DNA of 64,000 nucleotides from Comamonadaceae bacterium (GTDB lineage: Bacteria > Pseudomonadota > Gammaproteobacteria > Burkholderiales > Burkholderiaceae_C), in the NCBI GenBank assembly GCA_021299875.1, contig JAJTEW010000008.1, forward strand, positions 124,001 to 188,000, given 5' to 3'. Of this stretch, positions 31,983 to 43,304 are shown one piece after another; position 1 is the stretch's first letter, and every line of letters starts with the position of its first letter. The translations under genes and the position numbers were made by a program. The notes beneath the pieces were generated by a model that was not told where the DNA came from, ran no database searches, and saw nothing but the letters and a program-made list of their open reading frames with translations.

Positions 31983-34412
31983 TCAAGAACGCAGACGCGC
32001 AGACAACTGCTGCGTTAAAGCAAAAACCACACTTTTCATGACCGCCTCAATTTGAAGGTCGGTCAATGTGGCTTCATCGCTGTGCAAACTCAAGCGCACG
32101 GCCAGACTCTTCTCGCCCACAGCCAAACCACCGGCTGACTCGGCCTTCGGACGGTAAATGTCAAACAGCACCGCATCACGCAGCAAACCCTGGGTGGGCG
32201 CTGAGCGGATGGCGGCCATCAATTGGGCATGGGTGACCTGCTCATGGACGATGACCGCGATGTCTCGCTCCACCGACTGGTGTTTGGCCACCGTGTGGGC
32301 CACGGGCACCTGACGGGCCGTGACAGCATCCAAGGACAGCTCAAAGACCACGGGCGCACTGGTCAATTCCCAGGCCTGACGCCAGCGGGGATGCAACTCG
32401 CCCACATGACCTACCAGCACGCCATCGAGCAGCACCTGAGCCGAGCGTCCGGGGTGCATGGCCGGGTGTTCTGCGGCTACAAATTCGGCTTGACGCGGAG
32501 CCAAGAGCTTTTCCACATCGGCCTTGACGTCGTAAAAATCGACTGGGCGGGCCTTGCCCTGCCAGCCCAATGGCTCGACCGGGCCCCAAACCATACCGGC
32601 CACACGCATGGGTTGGTCAAAACCTTCCACGGTGGTGTCGCTGCTCTGCACCGAAGCATTGCGCAAAAACACGCGCCCCAGCTCGAACACACGCACGCGG
32701 TCGGCTTTGCGATCGGCATTGAACTTGACGACTTGCAGCAAAGAGCCGATCAGGCTCGAGCGCATCACGCCCAGCTGGCTGGCAATCGGGTTGAGCAGGC
32801 GGATCGGCGTGGTATTGCCCGCCAGGTCTCGCTCCCAACTTTCTTCGACAAAGCTGTAATTGATGGTTTCTTGGTAACCCAAAGCGGCCATCGCGCGGCG
32901 CACAGCCGAAGGACTGCGCTCAGTCTCTGGGCGCACCTTGGCGGTGATGGGGGCCAGTGGTGGTTGTGTAGGCAGCTTGTTGTAGCCGACCATGCGGACC
33001 ACTTCTTCAATCAGGTCTTCTTCGATCTGCAGATCAAAGCGGAAACTGGGCGGTGTCACGGTGACCGTCCCATCGCCCTCAGCCACTTGCAAGCCCAGAC
33101 CGCGCAAAGCGTCTGCGCATTGCAGCTGAGTCAAAGGCATGCCAATCACTTTGACCGCACGGGCCACGCGCAAGGTAACGGGCTTGATCGCTGGCAGATG
33201 GAGGGTTTGGTCGTCAATAGGACCCACTTGGGTGTTGGGTGTGCCGCAAATGTCCAGCACCAACTGGGTGATGCGCTCGATGTGCTCCACCGTCAGCTGC
33301 GGGTCGACCCCGCGCTCAAAGCGGTGACCGGCGTCGGTCGAGAAGTTGTAACGGCGCGAACGACCCGCGATCGAGGTGGGCCACCAGAAAGCCGCTTCGA
33401 TGTAGATGTTTTGCGTGCTGTCGGACACAGCAGTGGCGTCGCCACCCATGATGCCCGCGAGCGACTCGACCTGGCGGTCATCGGCAATCACGCCGACCTT
33501 CTCGTCCACCGTCACGGTGTTGCCATTGAGCAGCTTAAGCGTCTCGCCTGGCTGCCCCCAGCGCACTTGCAGGCCGCCGTGGATCTTGTCGAGGTCAAAA
33601 ATATGAGAAGGCCGCCCAAACTCGAACATCACATAGTTGGAGATGTCCACCAGCGGGCTCACACTGCGCTGGCCACAACGGGCCAGGCGGTCCACCATCC
33701 ACTGCGGCGTTGGAGCCTGGGTGTTCACGCCCTTGACCACCCGCCCGCTAAAGCGCCCGCACAGGTCGGTGGCCTGCACTTTCACAGCCAACTTATCGCT
33801 GGTCTGGGTGGCCACCGCTGGGAAAGTTGTGGCCTTTAAAGGCGCGCCGGTCAGGGCCGACACTTCGCGGGCGATGCCATAAACGCTCAAACAATGCGCC
33901 AGATTGGGCGTGAGCTTGAGCGTCATCAAGTTGTCGTCCAGATTCAAATAGTGGCGAATGTCCTGACCCAAAGGCGCATCGAGCGGCAGCTCCAACAATC
34001 CGCCGTGGTCGTCGGCGATCTTCAATTCTTTGGCTGAGCACAGCATGCCTTGGCTCTCCACACCGCGCAGCTTGCCCACCTTGATGACAAAAGGCTGGCC
34101 GTCTTCACCGGGTGGCAACTCGGCACCCACCATGGCGCAAGGCACGCGGATGCCCACGCGGGCGTTGGGCGCGCCACACACGATGTTGAGGAGACTGCCC
34201 TGCCCCACGTCCACCTGGCACACACGCAAGCGGTCGGCGTTCGGGTGCTGCACGGCCTCCTTGATTTCACCGACCACAATTTTTGTGAACGGCGGGGCTA
34301 CAGGCTCGAGTTCTTCCACTTCAAGACCAGCCATGGTCAAGGTATCGGCCAGTTGCTGGGTCGTCAGGGGCGGGTTGCAAAACTCGCGCAACCAAGATTC
34401 GGGAAATTGCAT
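31983..34412 (-). CDS. pheT: Phenylalanyl-tRNA synthetase beta subunit
   Basis: MQFPESWLREFCNPPLTTQQLADTLTMAGLEVEELE; B3/B4, B5 and FDX-ACB domains. Confidence 0.98.
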   Translation of the reverse strand: MQFPESWLREFCNPPLTTQQLADTLTMAGLEVEELEPVAPPFTKIVVGEIKEAVQHPNADRLRVCQVDVGQGSLLNIVCGAPNARVGIRVPCAMVGAELPPGEDGQPFVIKVGKLRGVESQGMLCSAKELKIADDHGGLLELPLDAPLGQDIRHYLNLDDNLMTLKLTPNLAHCLSVYGIAREVSALTGAPLKATTFPAVATQTSDKLAVKVQATDLCGRFSGRVVKGVNTQAPTPQWMVDRLARCGQRSVSPLVDISNYVMFEFGRPSHIFDLDKIHGGLQVRWGQPGETLKLLNGNTVTVDEKVGVIADDRQVESLAGIMGGDATAVSDSTQNIYIEAAFWWPTSIAGRSRRYNFSTDAGHRFERGVDPQLTVEHIERITQLVLDICGTPNTQVGPIDDQTLHLPAIKPVTLRVARAVKVIGMPLTQLQCADALRGLGLQVAEGDGTVTVTPPSFRFDLQIEEDLIEEVVRMVGYNKLPTQPPLAPITAKVRPETERSPSAVRRAMAALGYQETINYSFVEESWERDLAGNTTPIRLLNPIASQLGVMRSSLIGSLLQVVKFNADRKADRVRVFELGRVFLRNASVQSSDTTVEGFDQPMRVAGMVWGPVEPLGWQGKARPVDFYDVKADVEKLLAPRQAEFVAAEHPAMHPGRSAQVLLDGVLVGHVGELHPRWRQAWELTSAPVVFELSLDAVTARQVPVAHTVAKHQSVERDIAVIVHEQVTHAQLMAAIRSAPTQGLLRDAVLFDIYRPKAESAGGLAVGEKSLAVRLSLHSDEATLTDLQIEAVMKSVVFALTQQLSARLRS

Positions 34413-34446
34413 GACTCGTGTCTCGTGTATCGGACTTGGGAGGAGA

Positions 34447-35451
34447 TTACTGGAACTGGCTCAAGAAGCGCACATCGCCGTCAAAGAACAGGCGCAGGTC
34501 ATTCACGCCGTAGCGCAGCATGGTGAAGCGGTCCATGCCCATGCCAAAGGCAAAGCCGATGAAGCCCTCGGGGTCGAGACCCATGTTGCGCACCACGTTC
34601 GGGTGAACCTGGCCGGAGCCGCCCACTTCGAGCCAGCGACCGGCCAATGGGCCGCTCTGGAACTGGATGTCAATCTCGGCGCTGGGTTCGGTGAAGGGAA
34701 AAAAGCTGGGACGAAAACGCAGCACCAAATCGTCGCTCTCAAAAAAGGTGCGGCAGAAATCGGTGACCACGACCTTGAGGTCCTTGAAGCTCACGTTCTC
34801 ACCAATCCACAGGCCTTCACATTGGTGGAACATGGGCGAATGGGTCGCGTCGCTGTCCACGCGGTAGGTGCGACCCGGGGCAATCACGCGAATCTCGGGC
34901 ATCCCCTGGCCAGCATCGAGTGGGTTGCGGTAACGCTTGACGTGCTGCACCGCATGGCGAATCTGCATCGGGCTGGTGTGTGTACGCAGCAAATGACCGC
35001 CTTCGACATAAAAGGTGTCGTGCATGGACCGGGCCGGGTGGTCTTCGGGCGTGTTGAGCGGGCCCTGGGCGACTTCAAAGCCCATGGAGCCAAAAATGTT
35101 TTCAACCCGCTCCAACGTGAGCGAGATGGGGTGCAAACCACCGACATTGGCGCTGCGCCCAGGCAACGTCACATCCAGCGCTTCGGCTTTGAGTTGGGCC
35201 TGCAATTCCGCGTCGGCCAGCGCTTGGCGACGGTCATTTAAAGCCGCCTCAATCGCCTGCTTGGCGATGTTGATGGCAGCACCACGGGTTTTCTTGTCTT
35301 CCACGCTCAGAGCGGCCATGCCCTTCATCAGCTCGGTGATGCGACCCGCTTTGCCCAGGAATTGGGCTTTGGCATTTTCCAGGTCAGCAGGTGTCTGTGC
35401 CTGCAAAAAACTCTGGCGGGCAGATTCGACCAAGGTGTCCAGCTCGTTCAT
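34447..35451 (-). CDS. pheS: Phenylalanyl-tRNA synthetase alpha subunit
   Basis: [25 protein letters not shown]...[13 protein letters not shown]...[19 protein letters not shown]...[25 protein letters not shown]. Confidence 0.98.
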   Translation of the reverse strand: MNELDTLVESARQSFLQAQTPADLENAKAQFLGKAGRITELMKGMAALSVEDKKTRGAAINIAKQAIEAALNDRRQALADAELQAQLKAEALDVTLPGRSANVGGLHPISLTLERVENIFGSMGFEVAQGPLNTPEDHPARSMHDTFYVEGGHLLRTHTSPMQIRHAVQHVKRYRNPLDAGQGMPEIRVIAPGRTYRVDSDATHSPMFHQCEGLWIGENVSFKDLKVVVTDFCRTFFESDDLVLRFRPSFFPFTEPSAEIDIQFQSGPLAGRWLEVGGSGQVHPNVVRNMGLDPEGFIGFAFGMGMDRFTMLRYGVNDLRLFFDGDVRFLSQFQ

Positions 35452-35558
35452 GGTGAGAATTGGGTAGATGGAAAAATAAAAAAGGGATTGAAGCTTTTGC
35501 GAGCCTCAATCCCTTTGATCGAGTGCGTGGCACCGGCCCTAAGGGCCATGCCACTCAT
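35448..35558 (-). other. Candidate pheS leader ORF (36 aa), [36 protein letters not shown]
   Basis: Read by eye from the reverse strand: ATG at 35558, TGA at 35448-35450 overlapping the pheS ATG (ATGA). Not in the ORF track because it is short; no strong ribosome binding site. Confidence 0.35.
35476..35518 (-). terminator. Terminator/attenuator-like hairpin in the rplT-pheS intergenic leader
   Basis: Reverse strand AAAGGGATTGAGGCTCGCAAAAGCTTCAATCCCTTTTTTATTTTTCC: 11-12 bp stem followed by a T-rich tract just before pheS. Confidence 0.7.
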
Positions 35559-35562
35559 GGAC

Positions 35563-35925
35563 TCAAGCTGCGGCCAATTTGGCCTTGACTTGGTTCACGA
35601 TGCCAGCAAATGCGGCCTTGTCGTGCACGGCGATGTCCGCCAGCATCTTACGGTCGATTTCAATGGCAGCCTTCTTCAGGCCGTTGGCAAATTGGCTGTA
35701 TGTCAGACCGCATTCACGCGCAGCGGCGTTGATACGGGCAATCCACAACTGACGGAACACACGCTTTTTGGTGCGGCGGTCACGGTAGGCGTATTGACCA
35801 GCCTTCATCACCGCCTGTTTGGCGATACGGAAGACATTGCCGCGGCGACCGCGGAAACCTTTTGCAAGGGCCAAAACTTTCTTGTGACGGGCGCGTGCCG
35901 TTACACCACGTTTAACGCGAGGCAT
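35563..35925 (-). CDS. rplT: 50S ribosomal protein L20
   Basis: [55 protein letters not shown]. Confidence 0.99.
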   Translation of the reverse strand: MPRVKRGVTARARHKKVLALAKGFRGRRGNVFRIAKQAVMKAGQYAYRDRRTKKRVFRQLWIARINAAARECGLTYSQFANGLKKAAIEIDRKMLADIAVHDKAAFAGIVNQVKAKLAAA

Positions 35926-35950
35926 ATTGATTCTCCTTGTTCGTCAGTGA

Positions 35951-36154
35951 TTACAGGCCAGCCATCGGCAGCATTTGTGCGATGTGACCCATATTGGTCT
36001 CATGCACAGACACCGAACCGCGAAGGTGGCGCTTGTTTTTGGTGGTCTTCTTGGTCAGGATGTGACGTTTGAAGGCTTGACCGCGTTTAACGGTTCCACC
36101 TGGACGAACACGGAAGCGCTTTTTGGCACTGCTTTTGGTCTTCATCTTGGGCAT
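35951..36154 (-). CDS. rpmI: 50S ribosomal protein L35
   Basis: [46 protein letters not shown]. Confidence 0.98.
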   Translation of the reverse strand: MPKMKTKSSAKKRFRVRPGGTVKRGQAFKRHILTKKTTKNKRHLRGSVSVHETNMGHIAQMLPMAGL

Positions 36155-36278
36155 ATTCATGCTCCTTTAATTGTGCTCGTGAGGCGTCTGCAAAAAATTT
36201 GCAGCCTTGTTGGCCCCGAGCCACTTTTAACAAAAACAACCCGAAGGCTGTCTTTGACCCAACCCACCGTGAGGCAGG

Positions 36279-36884
36279 TTAAATTCTTTCAACCGATTCG
36301 GCCGGCGAAGGCGCATCGGTGGATTTGCCACCCGCAGGCTTTTTACGGCCTGGAGCGATCATCATGATCATCTGGCGGCCTTCCAACTTGGGAAACTGCT
36401 CGACGATTATGGTATCGGCCAACTCATCACGGATGCGATTGAGAAGCGCCAAACCCAATTCCTGGTGTGTGATCTCGCGGCCACGGAAACGCAAAGTGAT
36501 TTTGCACTTGTCCCCATCGGCTAAGAAACGGCGAATGTTGCGCATTTTGATGTTGTAGTCACCATCATCCGTACCAGGCCTGAATTTGACTTCCTTGATG
36601 TCAATGACTGTCTGCTTGGCTTTGGCTTCTGCCGCACGCTTTTGCTCTTGGTACTTGAACTTGCCGTAATCCATGAGCCGACAAACAGGTGGTACGGCAG
36701 TGGCGGCAATTTCTACCAAATCCACATCCATCTCACCGGCAAGTCGCAAGGCTTCAGCCAGAGACAAAATGCCCATAGGCTCATTTTCAGGGCCGGAAAC
36801 ACGAACCTCTGGGGCCATGATTTCACGGTTCAAACGGTGTTTACGTTCTTCGCGTTGGCGACGATCACGAAATTCGGTAGCGAT
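36279..36884 (-). CDS. infC: Translation initiation factor IF-3, probable AUC start
   Basis: ORF track starts at TTG 36833 ([14 protein letters not shown]). The frame extends to ATC 36882-36884 giving (M)[22 protein letters not shown], preceded by AAGGA 7 nt upstream and an in-frame TGA two codons upstream. Confidence 0.93.
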   Translation of the reverse strand: MATEFRDRRQREERKHRLNREIMAPEVRVSGPENEPMGILSLAEALRLAGEMDVDLVEIAATAVPPVCRLMDYGKFKYQEQKRAAEAKAKQTVIDIKEVKFRPGTDDGDYNIKMRNIRRFLADGDKCKITLRFRGREITHQELGLALLNRIRDELADTIIVEQFPKLEGRQMIMMIAPGRKKPAGGKSTDAPSPAESVERI

Positions 36885-36970
36885 GACTCAATCCTTTACG
36901 GAACAAAACTGCAAAAAGCAGCCTATCCATCTTTGTGCCCACGGGCCAAAGCTTGTGGCGAAAAACACCT

Positions 36971-38890
36971 TCAGGCTTTAGAAGCGATGTCGGCAGCAAT
37001 GAGTTCAATGAACGCATCGATCGACATCACACCGAGGTCTTTGTTGCCTCGGGCGCGCACTGCGACGGTACCTGCTGCCTTTTCTTTGTCGCCAGCGACA
37101 AGGATGTAAGGCAGCTTTTGCAACGAATGCTCGCGTATTTTATACGTGATTTTCTCGTTACGCAGGTCCAAATCGACCCTAAGGCCTTGATTTGACACCG
37201 ATTTTTGCAGTTTTGCAGCGATTTCACGACAGTAATCGGCCTGTGCATCGGTGATGTTGAGCACTGAAATCTGCACTGGAGCCAACCAAGTGGGCAAGGC
37301 CCCTGCGTGTTGCTCGACCAAAATACCGATGAACCGCTCCATGCTGCCCACGATGGCTCGGTGCAAGATGACCGGTCGTTGGCGCGATCCGTCTTCGGCC
37401 ACGTACTCTGCATCGAGGCGTTCAGACAAGTTGAAATCCACCTGAATGGTGCCGCACTGCCACTCGCGGCCAATCGCGTCTTTCAAGGTGTATTCAATCT
37501 TGGGCCCGTAAAAAGCACCGTCACCTTCGGAGATCACGAACTCGCACCCCGAGTGACGCAAGCTGTCCATCAACGCCTTTTCGGCTTTGTCCCACAACGC
37601 ATCAGAGCCTATTCGCGCCGCAGGTCGTGTAGAGACCTTGTAAAGGATGTCATGGAAACCGAAATCGGCATACACTTTTTTGAGCACTTTGGTGAAGTCG
37701 TCGCACTCGGGCAAGATTTGGTTTTCAGTGCAAAAAATGTGACCGTCGTCTTGTGTGAAGCCGCGCACGCGCATGATGCCGTGCAATCCTCCAGAAGGCT
37801 CGTTGCGGTGGCACTGTCCAAATTCGCCATAACGCAATGGCAGGTCGCGGTAGCTCTTCATGCCTTGCTTGAAGATCAGGATGTGACCCGGACAGTTCAT
37901 CGGCTTCAAAGCGTAATCGCGCTTTTCAGACTCGGTGGTGAACATGTTGTCACGGTACTTGTCCCAGTGACCGGTTTTTTCCCAAAGCGTTTTGTCCAGC
38001 AGCTGGGGGCCCTTGACCTCTTGGTAACCACTGTCGCGGTAGACCTGCCGCATGAACTGCTCCACGGTTTGCCAAACGGTCCAGCCTTTAGGATGCCAAA
38101 ACACCAAGCCCGGCGCGTGTTCATCGATATGGAACAAGTCCAACTCGCGGCCCAATTTGCGGTGATCGCGCTTTTCGGCTTCTTCAAGACGGGTCAAATA
38201 CAGTTGCAAATCTTCTTTGCTGGCCCAAGCCGTGCCATAAACACGCTGCAACATTTCGTTTTTGCTGTCCCCTCGCCAATAAGCGCCGGCGACCTTCATC
38301 AACTTGAAGTGTTTGAGCTTGCCTGTGCTGGGCACGTGCGGCCCACGGCACAGGTCTTCGAATTCACCCTCACGGTAAAGACTGACTTGTTCGCCCGCCG
38401 GAATGGCGTCAATGATCTCAGCTTTGTAATGTTCGCCAAGGCCCTTGAAAAAGGCCACAGCTTCGTCACGCGGCAAAACACGGCGCACCACGGGTTCATC
38501 TTTGGCCGCCAAAGCGACCATTTGCCGCTCGATCGCCATCAAATCTTCAGGGGTGAACGGGCGAGAATACGAAAAGTCGTAATAAAAGCCGTTGTCGATC
38601 ACAGGCCCAATGGTGACCTGAGCATCCGGAAACAGGCTTTTGACCGCATAAGCCAACAAGTGCGCCGATGAGTGGCGGATCAGCTCCAAGCCTTCTGGAT
38701 CCTTGGCCGTGATGATGGAAAGCTTGGCGTTGGCAGACATGGAAAAACTGGCGTCAACCAATTGACCGTCGACTTTTCCGCCCAAAGCCGCTTTGGCCAA
38801 ACCTGCTCCGATAGAGGCCGCAACCTCTGCAACCGTCACCGGACCTGGGAATTCTCGCAATGAGCCGTCAGGAAGCGTAATTTGAACCAT
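36971..38890 (-). CDS. thrS: Threonyl-tRNA synthetase
   Basis: [28 protein letters not shown] (TGS domain), [42 protein letters not shown]. Confidence 0.98.
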   Translation of the reverse strand: MVQITLPDGSLREFPGPVTVAEVAASIGAGLAKAALGGKVDGQLVDASFSMSANAKLSIITAKDPEGLELIRHSSAHLLAYAVKSLFPDAQVTIGPVIDNGFYYDFSYSRPFTPEDLMAIERQMVALAAKDEPVVRRVLPRDEAVAFFKGLGEHYKAEIIDAIPAGEQVSLYREGEFEDLCRGPHVPSTGKLKHFKLMKVAGAYWRGDSKNEMLQRVYGTAWASKEDLQLYLTRLEEAEKRDHRKLGRELDLFHIDEHAPGLVFWHPKGWTVWQTVEQFMRQVYRDSGYQEVKGPQLLDKTLWEKTGHWDKYRDNMFTTESEKRDYALKPMNCPGHILIFKQGMKSYRDLPLRYGEFGQCHRNEPSGGLHGIMRVRGFTQDDGHIFCTENQILPECDDFTKVLKKVYADFGFHDILYKVSTRPAARIGSDALWDKAEKALMDSLRHSGCEFVISEGDGAFYGPKIEYTLKDAIGREWQCGTIQVDFNLSERLDAEYVAEDGSRQRPVILHRAIVGSMERFIGILVEQHAGALPTWLAPVQISVLNITDAQADYCREIAAKLQKSVSNQGLRVDLDLRNEKITYKIREHSLQKLPYILVAGDKEKAAGTVAVRARGNKDLGVMSIDAFIELIAADIASKA

Positions 38891-39115
38891 GGGTATAAAA
38901 ACAAAAGCGTCGCCAATGACAGCGCAAAATGAAGTGAACAACAGACTTCAATTTTCACACATTTAAAAGCCAGATCAAAAGCCAAGACTTGGTCACCATT
39001 GCAATTCCAAAATACTCAGACTGATGACCTGAAATAGGTGGTGAAGTCAGCCTGTTGTCGGGATGCTTGGTTTAAGATAGTGGTCTTCTTTTTCGTCTTG
39101 TAAAAAAGCACCACG

Positions 39116-41353
39116 ATGACTACCCCTACAGCACGACCCAAAATCATTTACACACTGACCGACGAGGCACCTTTGCTGGCGACTGCAGCTTTTCTGCCTG
39201 TCATCCGATCGTTCACCAAACCTGCAGGCATTGAGGTTCAAACCAGCGATATTTCAGTGGCGGCGCGGATCCTGGGCGAATTTTCCGACATGTTGCCTGC
39301 GGAACAACGTGCACCCAACAACTTGGCCGAATTGGGCAAACTCACACTCAAACCAGACGCCAACATCATCAAGCTGCCCAACATCAGTGCTTCCGTGGGC
39401 CAATTGACCGCGGCCATCAAAGAGTTGCAAGACAAGGGTTATGCCCTGCCCAACTACCCCGATGCGCCTAAAACCGACGAAGAAAAAACCATCAAAGCAC
39501 GTTATTCCAAGTGTATTGGTTCGGCCGTCAACCCCGTCTTGCGCGAAGGCAATTCAGACCGCCGCGCTCCCCGCGCGGTCAAAGAGTTTGCTCGCAAGAA
39601 CCCTCACAGCATGGCCGATTGGAGCCAAGCTTCGCGCTCGCACGTCTCGCACATGCACGCGGGCGATTTTTACCACGGCGAAAAGTCCATGACTTTGGAT
39701 CGGCCACGCGAAGTGAAGATGGAGCTGATCACCCAAAGCGGCAAGACCATTGTTCTCAAAGAACGGGTTGCTTTGCTTGACCGTGAGGTGGTCGACAGCA
39801 TGTTCATGAGCAAGAAAGCCTTGCTGGAGTTTTACGAAAAAGAAATTGAAGACGCCCACGCCACTGGGGTGATGTTCTCATTGCACGTCAAAGCCACCAT
39901 GATGAAGGTCTCACATCCCATCGTGTTTGGACACTGCGTCAAAATCTTCTACAAAGACGCTTTTGCCAAACACGGCGCTTTGTTCAAAGAGCTGGGCGTG
40001 AACGTCAACAACGGCATGGCCGATCTCTATGCCAAAGTGGCCACTTTGCCGCAATCCAAACAAGACGAAATCAAGCGCGATCTGCATGCCTGTCACGAAG
40101 GTCGTCCCGAACTGGCCATGGTGGATTCGGCCAAGGGCATCACCAACTTCCACTCGCCCAACGACGTGATCGTGGACGCCTCCATGCCCGCCATGATCCG
40201 CAACGGCGGCAAGATGTGGGGGGCTGACGGCCGCTTGAAAGACGTCAAAGCGGTGATGCCCGAATCGACCTTTGCCCGCATCTACCAAGAGATGATCAAC
40301 TTCTGCAAATGGCATGGTGCCTTCGACCCCAAGACCATGGGCACGGTGCCCAACGTGGGTCTGATGGCCCAGCAAGCCGAAGAGTACGGCTCACACGACA
40401 AGACCTTTGAAATCCAAGAAGACGGCGTGGCCAACATCACCGACATCAACACGGGCGAGGTGCTCCTGTCCCAAGAGGTGGAAGAAGGCGACATCTGGCG
40501 CATGTGCCAGGTCAAAGATGCCGCGATCCGCGATTGGGTCAAATTGGCCGTGACCCGTGCCCGCAACTCTGGCATGCCCGTGGTGTTCTGGCTCGACCAG
40601 TACCGCCCCCACGAAGCGCAGCTGATCACCAAAGTGAAGATGTACCTGCACGAGCACAACACGGCCGGTTTGGAAATCCAGATCATGAGCCAGGTGCGCG
40701 CCATGCGTTACACACTGGAGCGCGTGGTGCGCGGTTTCGACACCATCAGCGCTACCGGCAATATTTTGCGTGACTATCTGACCGACCTGTTCCCCATCAT
40801 GGAGCTGGGCACCTCGGCCAAGATGTTGTCCATCGTCCCTTTGATGGCGGGCGGCGGCATGTACGAAACCGGCGCTGGCGGCTCCGCACCCAAGCACGTG
40901 CAGCAGCTGGTTGAAGAAAATCACTTGCGTTGGGACTCGCTGGGTGAGTTCTTGGCCCTGGCCGTGTCGCTGGAAGACCTGGGCCTGAAGACCGGCAACA
41001 AAAAGGCCGGCGTTTTGGCCAAAACCTTGGATGCAGCCACAGGCCAGCTCTTGGACAACAACAAGAACCCCTCGCCCAAAACGGGCCAACTTGACAACCG
41101 CGGCAGTCAGTTTTATTTGGCCATGTACTGGGCGCAAGAGCTGGCCGCTCAAAGCGATGATGCTGAGTTGGCCAAACAGTTTGAGCCTTTGGCCAAAACC
41201 CTCACGTCCCAAGAAAAAGCCATCGTTGGCGAGTTTCAAGCCGTGCAAGGCAAGCCTGTGGACATTGGTGGTTACTATTTCCCCTCGCCTGAGAAGTTGC
41301 AAGCCATCATGTGTCCGAGCAAAACCTTCAACGAAGCACTCAAAACCATTTGA
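39116..41353 (+). CDS. icd: Monomeric NADP-dependent isocitrate dehydrogenase
   Basis: 745 aa; [53 protein letters not shown]..., typical monomeric-type IDH. Confidence 0.97.
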   Translation: MTTPTARPKIIYTLTDEAPLLATAAFLPVIRSFTKPAGIEVQTSDISVAARILGEFSDMLPAEQRAPNNLAELGKLTLKPDANIIKLPNISASVGQLTAAIKELQDKGYALPNYPDAPKTDEEKTIKARYSKCIGSAVNPVLREGNSDRRAPRAVKEFARKNPHSMADWSQASRSHVSHMHAGDFYHGEKSMTLDRPREVKMELITQSGKTIVLKERVALLDREVVDSMFMSKKALLEFYEKEIEDAHATGVMFSLHVKATMMKVSHPIVFGHCVKIFYKDAFAKHGALFKELGVNVNNGMADLYAKVATLPQSKQDEIKRDLHACHEGRPELAMVDSAKGITNFHSPNDVIVDASMPAMIRNGGKMWGADGRLKDVKAVMPESTFARIYQEMINFCKWHGAFDPKTMGTVPNVGLMAQQAEEYGSHDKTFEIQEDGVANITDINTGEVLLSQEVEEGDIWRMCQVKDAAIRDWVKLAVTRARNSGMPVVFWLDQYRPHEAQLITKVKMYLHEHNTAGLEIQIMSQVRAMRYTLERVVRGFDTISATGNILRDYLTDLFPIMELGTSAKMLSIVPLMAGGGMYETGAGGSAPKHVQQLVEENHLRWDSLGEFLALAVSLEDLGLKTGNKKAGVLAKTLDAATGQLLDNNKNPSPKTGQLDNRGSQFYLAMYWAQELAAQSDDAELAKQFEPLAKTLTSQEKAIVGEFQAVQGKPVDIGGYYFPSPEKLQAIMCPSKTFNEALKTI

Positions 41354-41392
41354 GGCCTGCCACCACGCTCCAATCCGCTAGAGCGTCAGTCG

Positions 41393-41421
41393 AAAAAAAG
41401 CCACCGCAAGGTGGCTTTTTT
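41393..41421. terminator. Bidirectional Rho-independent terminator between icd and aceA
   Basis: AAAAAAGCCACC-GCAA-GGTGGCTTTTTT: 12-bp perfect stem, GNRA-type loop, between convergent genes. Confidence 0.88.
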
Positions 41422-41458
41422 GTGGCTAAAACCTGCCCGATGGCAAGCGGTGAACCGA

Positions 41459-42790
41459 TCAGTGGAACTGCTCTTCTTCGGTCGAACCGCTCAAAGCCTT
41501 CACCGAAGAGGAACCACCTTGGATCACGGTGGTCACGTCGTCGAAGTAGCCTGCGCCCACTTCTTGCTGGTGCGACACAAAGGTATAGCCCTTGTCGCGT
41601 GCAGCGAATTCAGGCTCTTGCACCATGTTGACGTAGTGCTTCATGCCTTCGCCGTTGGCGTAGGCGTGGGCAAACTGGAAGGTGTTGTACCAATTGATGT
41701 GGATACCCGCCAAGGTGATGAACTGGTACTTGTAACCCAGCGCGGACAGGTCTTCTTGGAACGAAGCGATTTGGCTGTCGTTCAGGTTCTTCTTCCAGTT
41801 GAAAGAAGGTGAGCAGTTGTAAGACAGCAGCTTGCCGGGGCAAGCGGCGTGCACTGCTTGAGCGAATTCGCGGGCAAAGCCAATGTCTGGCACGCCGGTT
41901 TCGCACCACACCAAGTCGGCGTAAGGGGCGTAGGCCACACCGCGGCTGATGGCTTGTTCCAATCCGTTCTTGACACGGTAGAAACCTTCTTGGGTGCGCT
42001 CGCCGGTGAGGAAAGGCTTGTCGTTGGCATCGTGGTCGGACGTGATCAGGTTAGCCGCTTCAGCGTCGGTGCGGGCCAACACGATGGTGGAGGTGCCCAT
42101 GACGTCGGCCGCGAAGCGGGCCGAGATCAACTTCTCGCAAGCTTCTTGAGTGGGCACCAAGACTTTGCCACCCATGTGACCGCACTTCTTCACAGCCGCC
42201 AATTGGTCTTCGAAGTGCACGCCAGCCGCGCCGGAGGCGATCATGTTTTTCATCAGTTCGAAGGCGTTCAACACGCCGCCGAAACCGGCTTCGGCGTCGG
42301 CCACGATGGGCAAGAAGTAGTCGATGAATTCTTTGTCGCCGGGGTTGATGCCACGGCTCCACTGGATTTCGTCGGCGCGCTTGAAGGTGTTGTTGATGCG
42401 GCGAACCATGGTGGGCACCGAGTCGTAGGCGTAGAGCGACTGGTCGGGGTACATGGTCTCGGAAGTGTTGCCGTCAGCGGCGACTTGCCAGCCCGACAGG
42501 TACACGGCTTCCAGACCGGCTTTGGCTTGTTGCATGGCTTGACCGGCGGAGATTGCGCCGAAGGCGTTGACGTAGCCTTTGCTGGCCCCGCCGTTGACTT
42601 TTTCCCAGAGCTTTTCTGCGCCGCGCTTGGCCAGGGTGTGCTCAATGGGCATGCTGCCGCGCAAACGCACGACATCGGCGGCGGTGTAGCCGCGCTTGAC
42701 ACCCTTCCAGCGGGGGTTGGTCGCCCAGTCTTTTTCCAGAGCAGCAATTTGCTGCTCACGGCTCATTGTTTGTGCGATGTTTGAAGACAT
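41459..42790 (-). CDS. aceA: Isocitrate lyase
   Basis: [55 protein letters not shown]. Confidence 0.98.
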   Translation of the reverse strand: MSSNIAQTMSREQQIAALEKDWATNPRWKGVKRGYTAADVVRLRGSMPIEHTLAKRGAEKLWEKVNGGASKGYVNAFGAISAGQAMQQAKAGLEAVYLSGWQVAADGNTSETMYPDQSLYAYDSVPTMVRRINNTFKRADEIQWSRGINPGDKEFIDYFLPIVADAEAGFGGVLNAFELMKNMIASGAAGVHFEDQLAAVKKCGHMGGKVLVPTQEACEKLISARFAADVMGTSTIVLARTDAEAANLITSDHDANDKPFLTGERTQEGFYRVKNGLEQAISRGVAYAPYADLVWCETGVPDIGFAREFAQAVHAACPGKLLSYNCSPSFNWKKNLNDSQIASFQEDLSALGYKYQFITLAGIHINWYNTFQFAHAYANGEGMKHYVNMVQEPEFAARDKGYTFVSHQQEVGAGYFDDVTTVIQGGSSSVKALSGSTEEEQFH

Positions 42791-42866
42791 AAAAAAACTC
42801 CTGTGGTCAAGTTGAAATCAGACGATGGGTGCAGGCTGGTCTGCGGCATCGATGACATCATCTTAA

Positions 42867-42910
42867 CTCTTATACAAGACTGTTTAATTATCTTATGTCT
42901 TATATAAGAC
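42867..42910. promoter_or_regulatory. Paired palindromic candidate operators upstream of aceA
   Basis: CTCTTATACAAGAC (42867-42880) and perfect palindrome GTCTTATATAAGAC (42897-42910), centres 30 bp apart. Confidence 0.55.
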
Positions 42911-43304
42911 TTATTTTTATCTGTTTGAAATCAATAACTTGAAGGCTATTTATCACATTGCAAAAAATAAAATTACATTAAGAACAAATAAAGAAGATTT
43001 GAAATACACTTTTTCCCACATGGCAAAATGCAAAAACAAATCATGAAAACAAAAAAGTACAACGTCTCAGCATCAAAGGGGATGGGCAAGACATTGGGTG
43101 TGAGGACAAATGTCAGCTTGAACAGATGGGTAAACCAGGCTGGCAAGAACAAAAAACACCCACAAAGAGAAAAAATCAGGAACAACACCTAGATAAAAAT
43201 GATTTTTTCACTTGGAAACTGTCACTTTCTCAATTAGCATCGCGTTAGCTGTAAACACACCGTTTATCAGCGGCGAACCCACTTCCGACCAAAGGAATTT
43301 CATC

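Noticed and set aside
36185-36206. CTGCAAAAAATTTGCAG hairpin between infC and rpmI as an L20 autoregulatory element
   Set aside because: Short AT-rich palindrome; I could not identify the pseudoknot or rRNA mimicry expected for an L20 operator.
42973-43188. 71-aa minus-strand hydrophobic Phe/Leu-rich ORF upstream of aceA
   Set aside because: AT-rich region with T-rich reverse strand makes Phe/Leu/Ile codons automatically; no ribosome binding site or similarity recognised.
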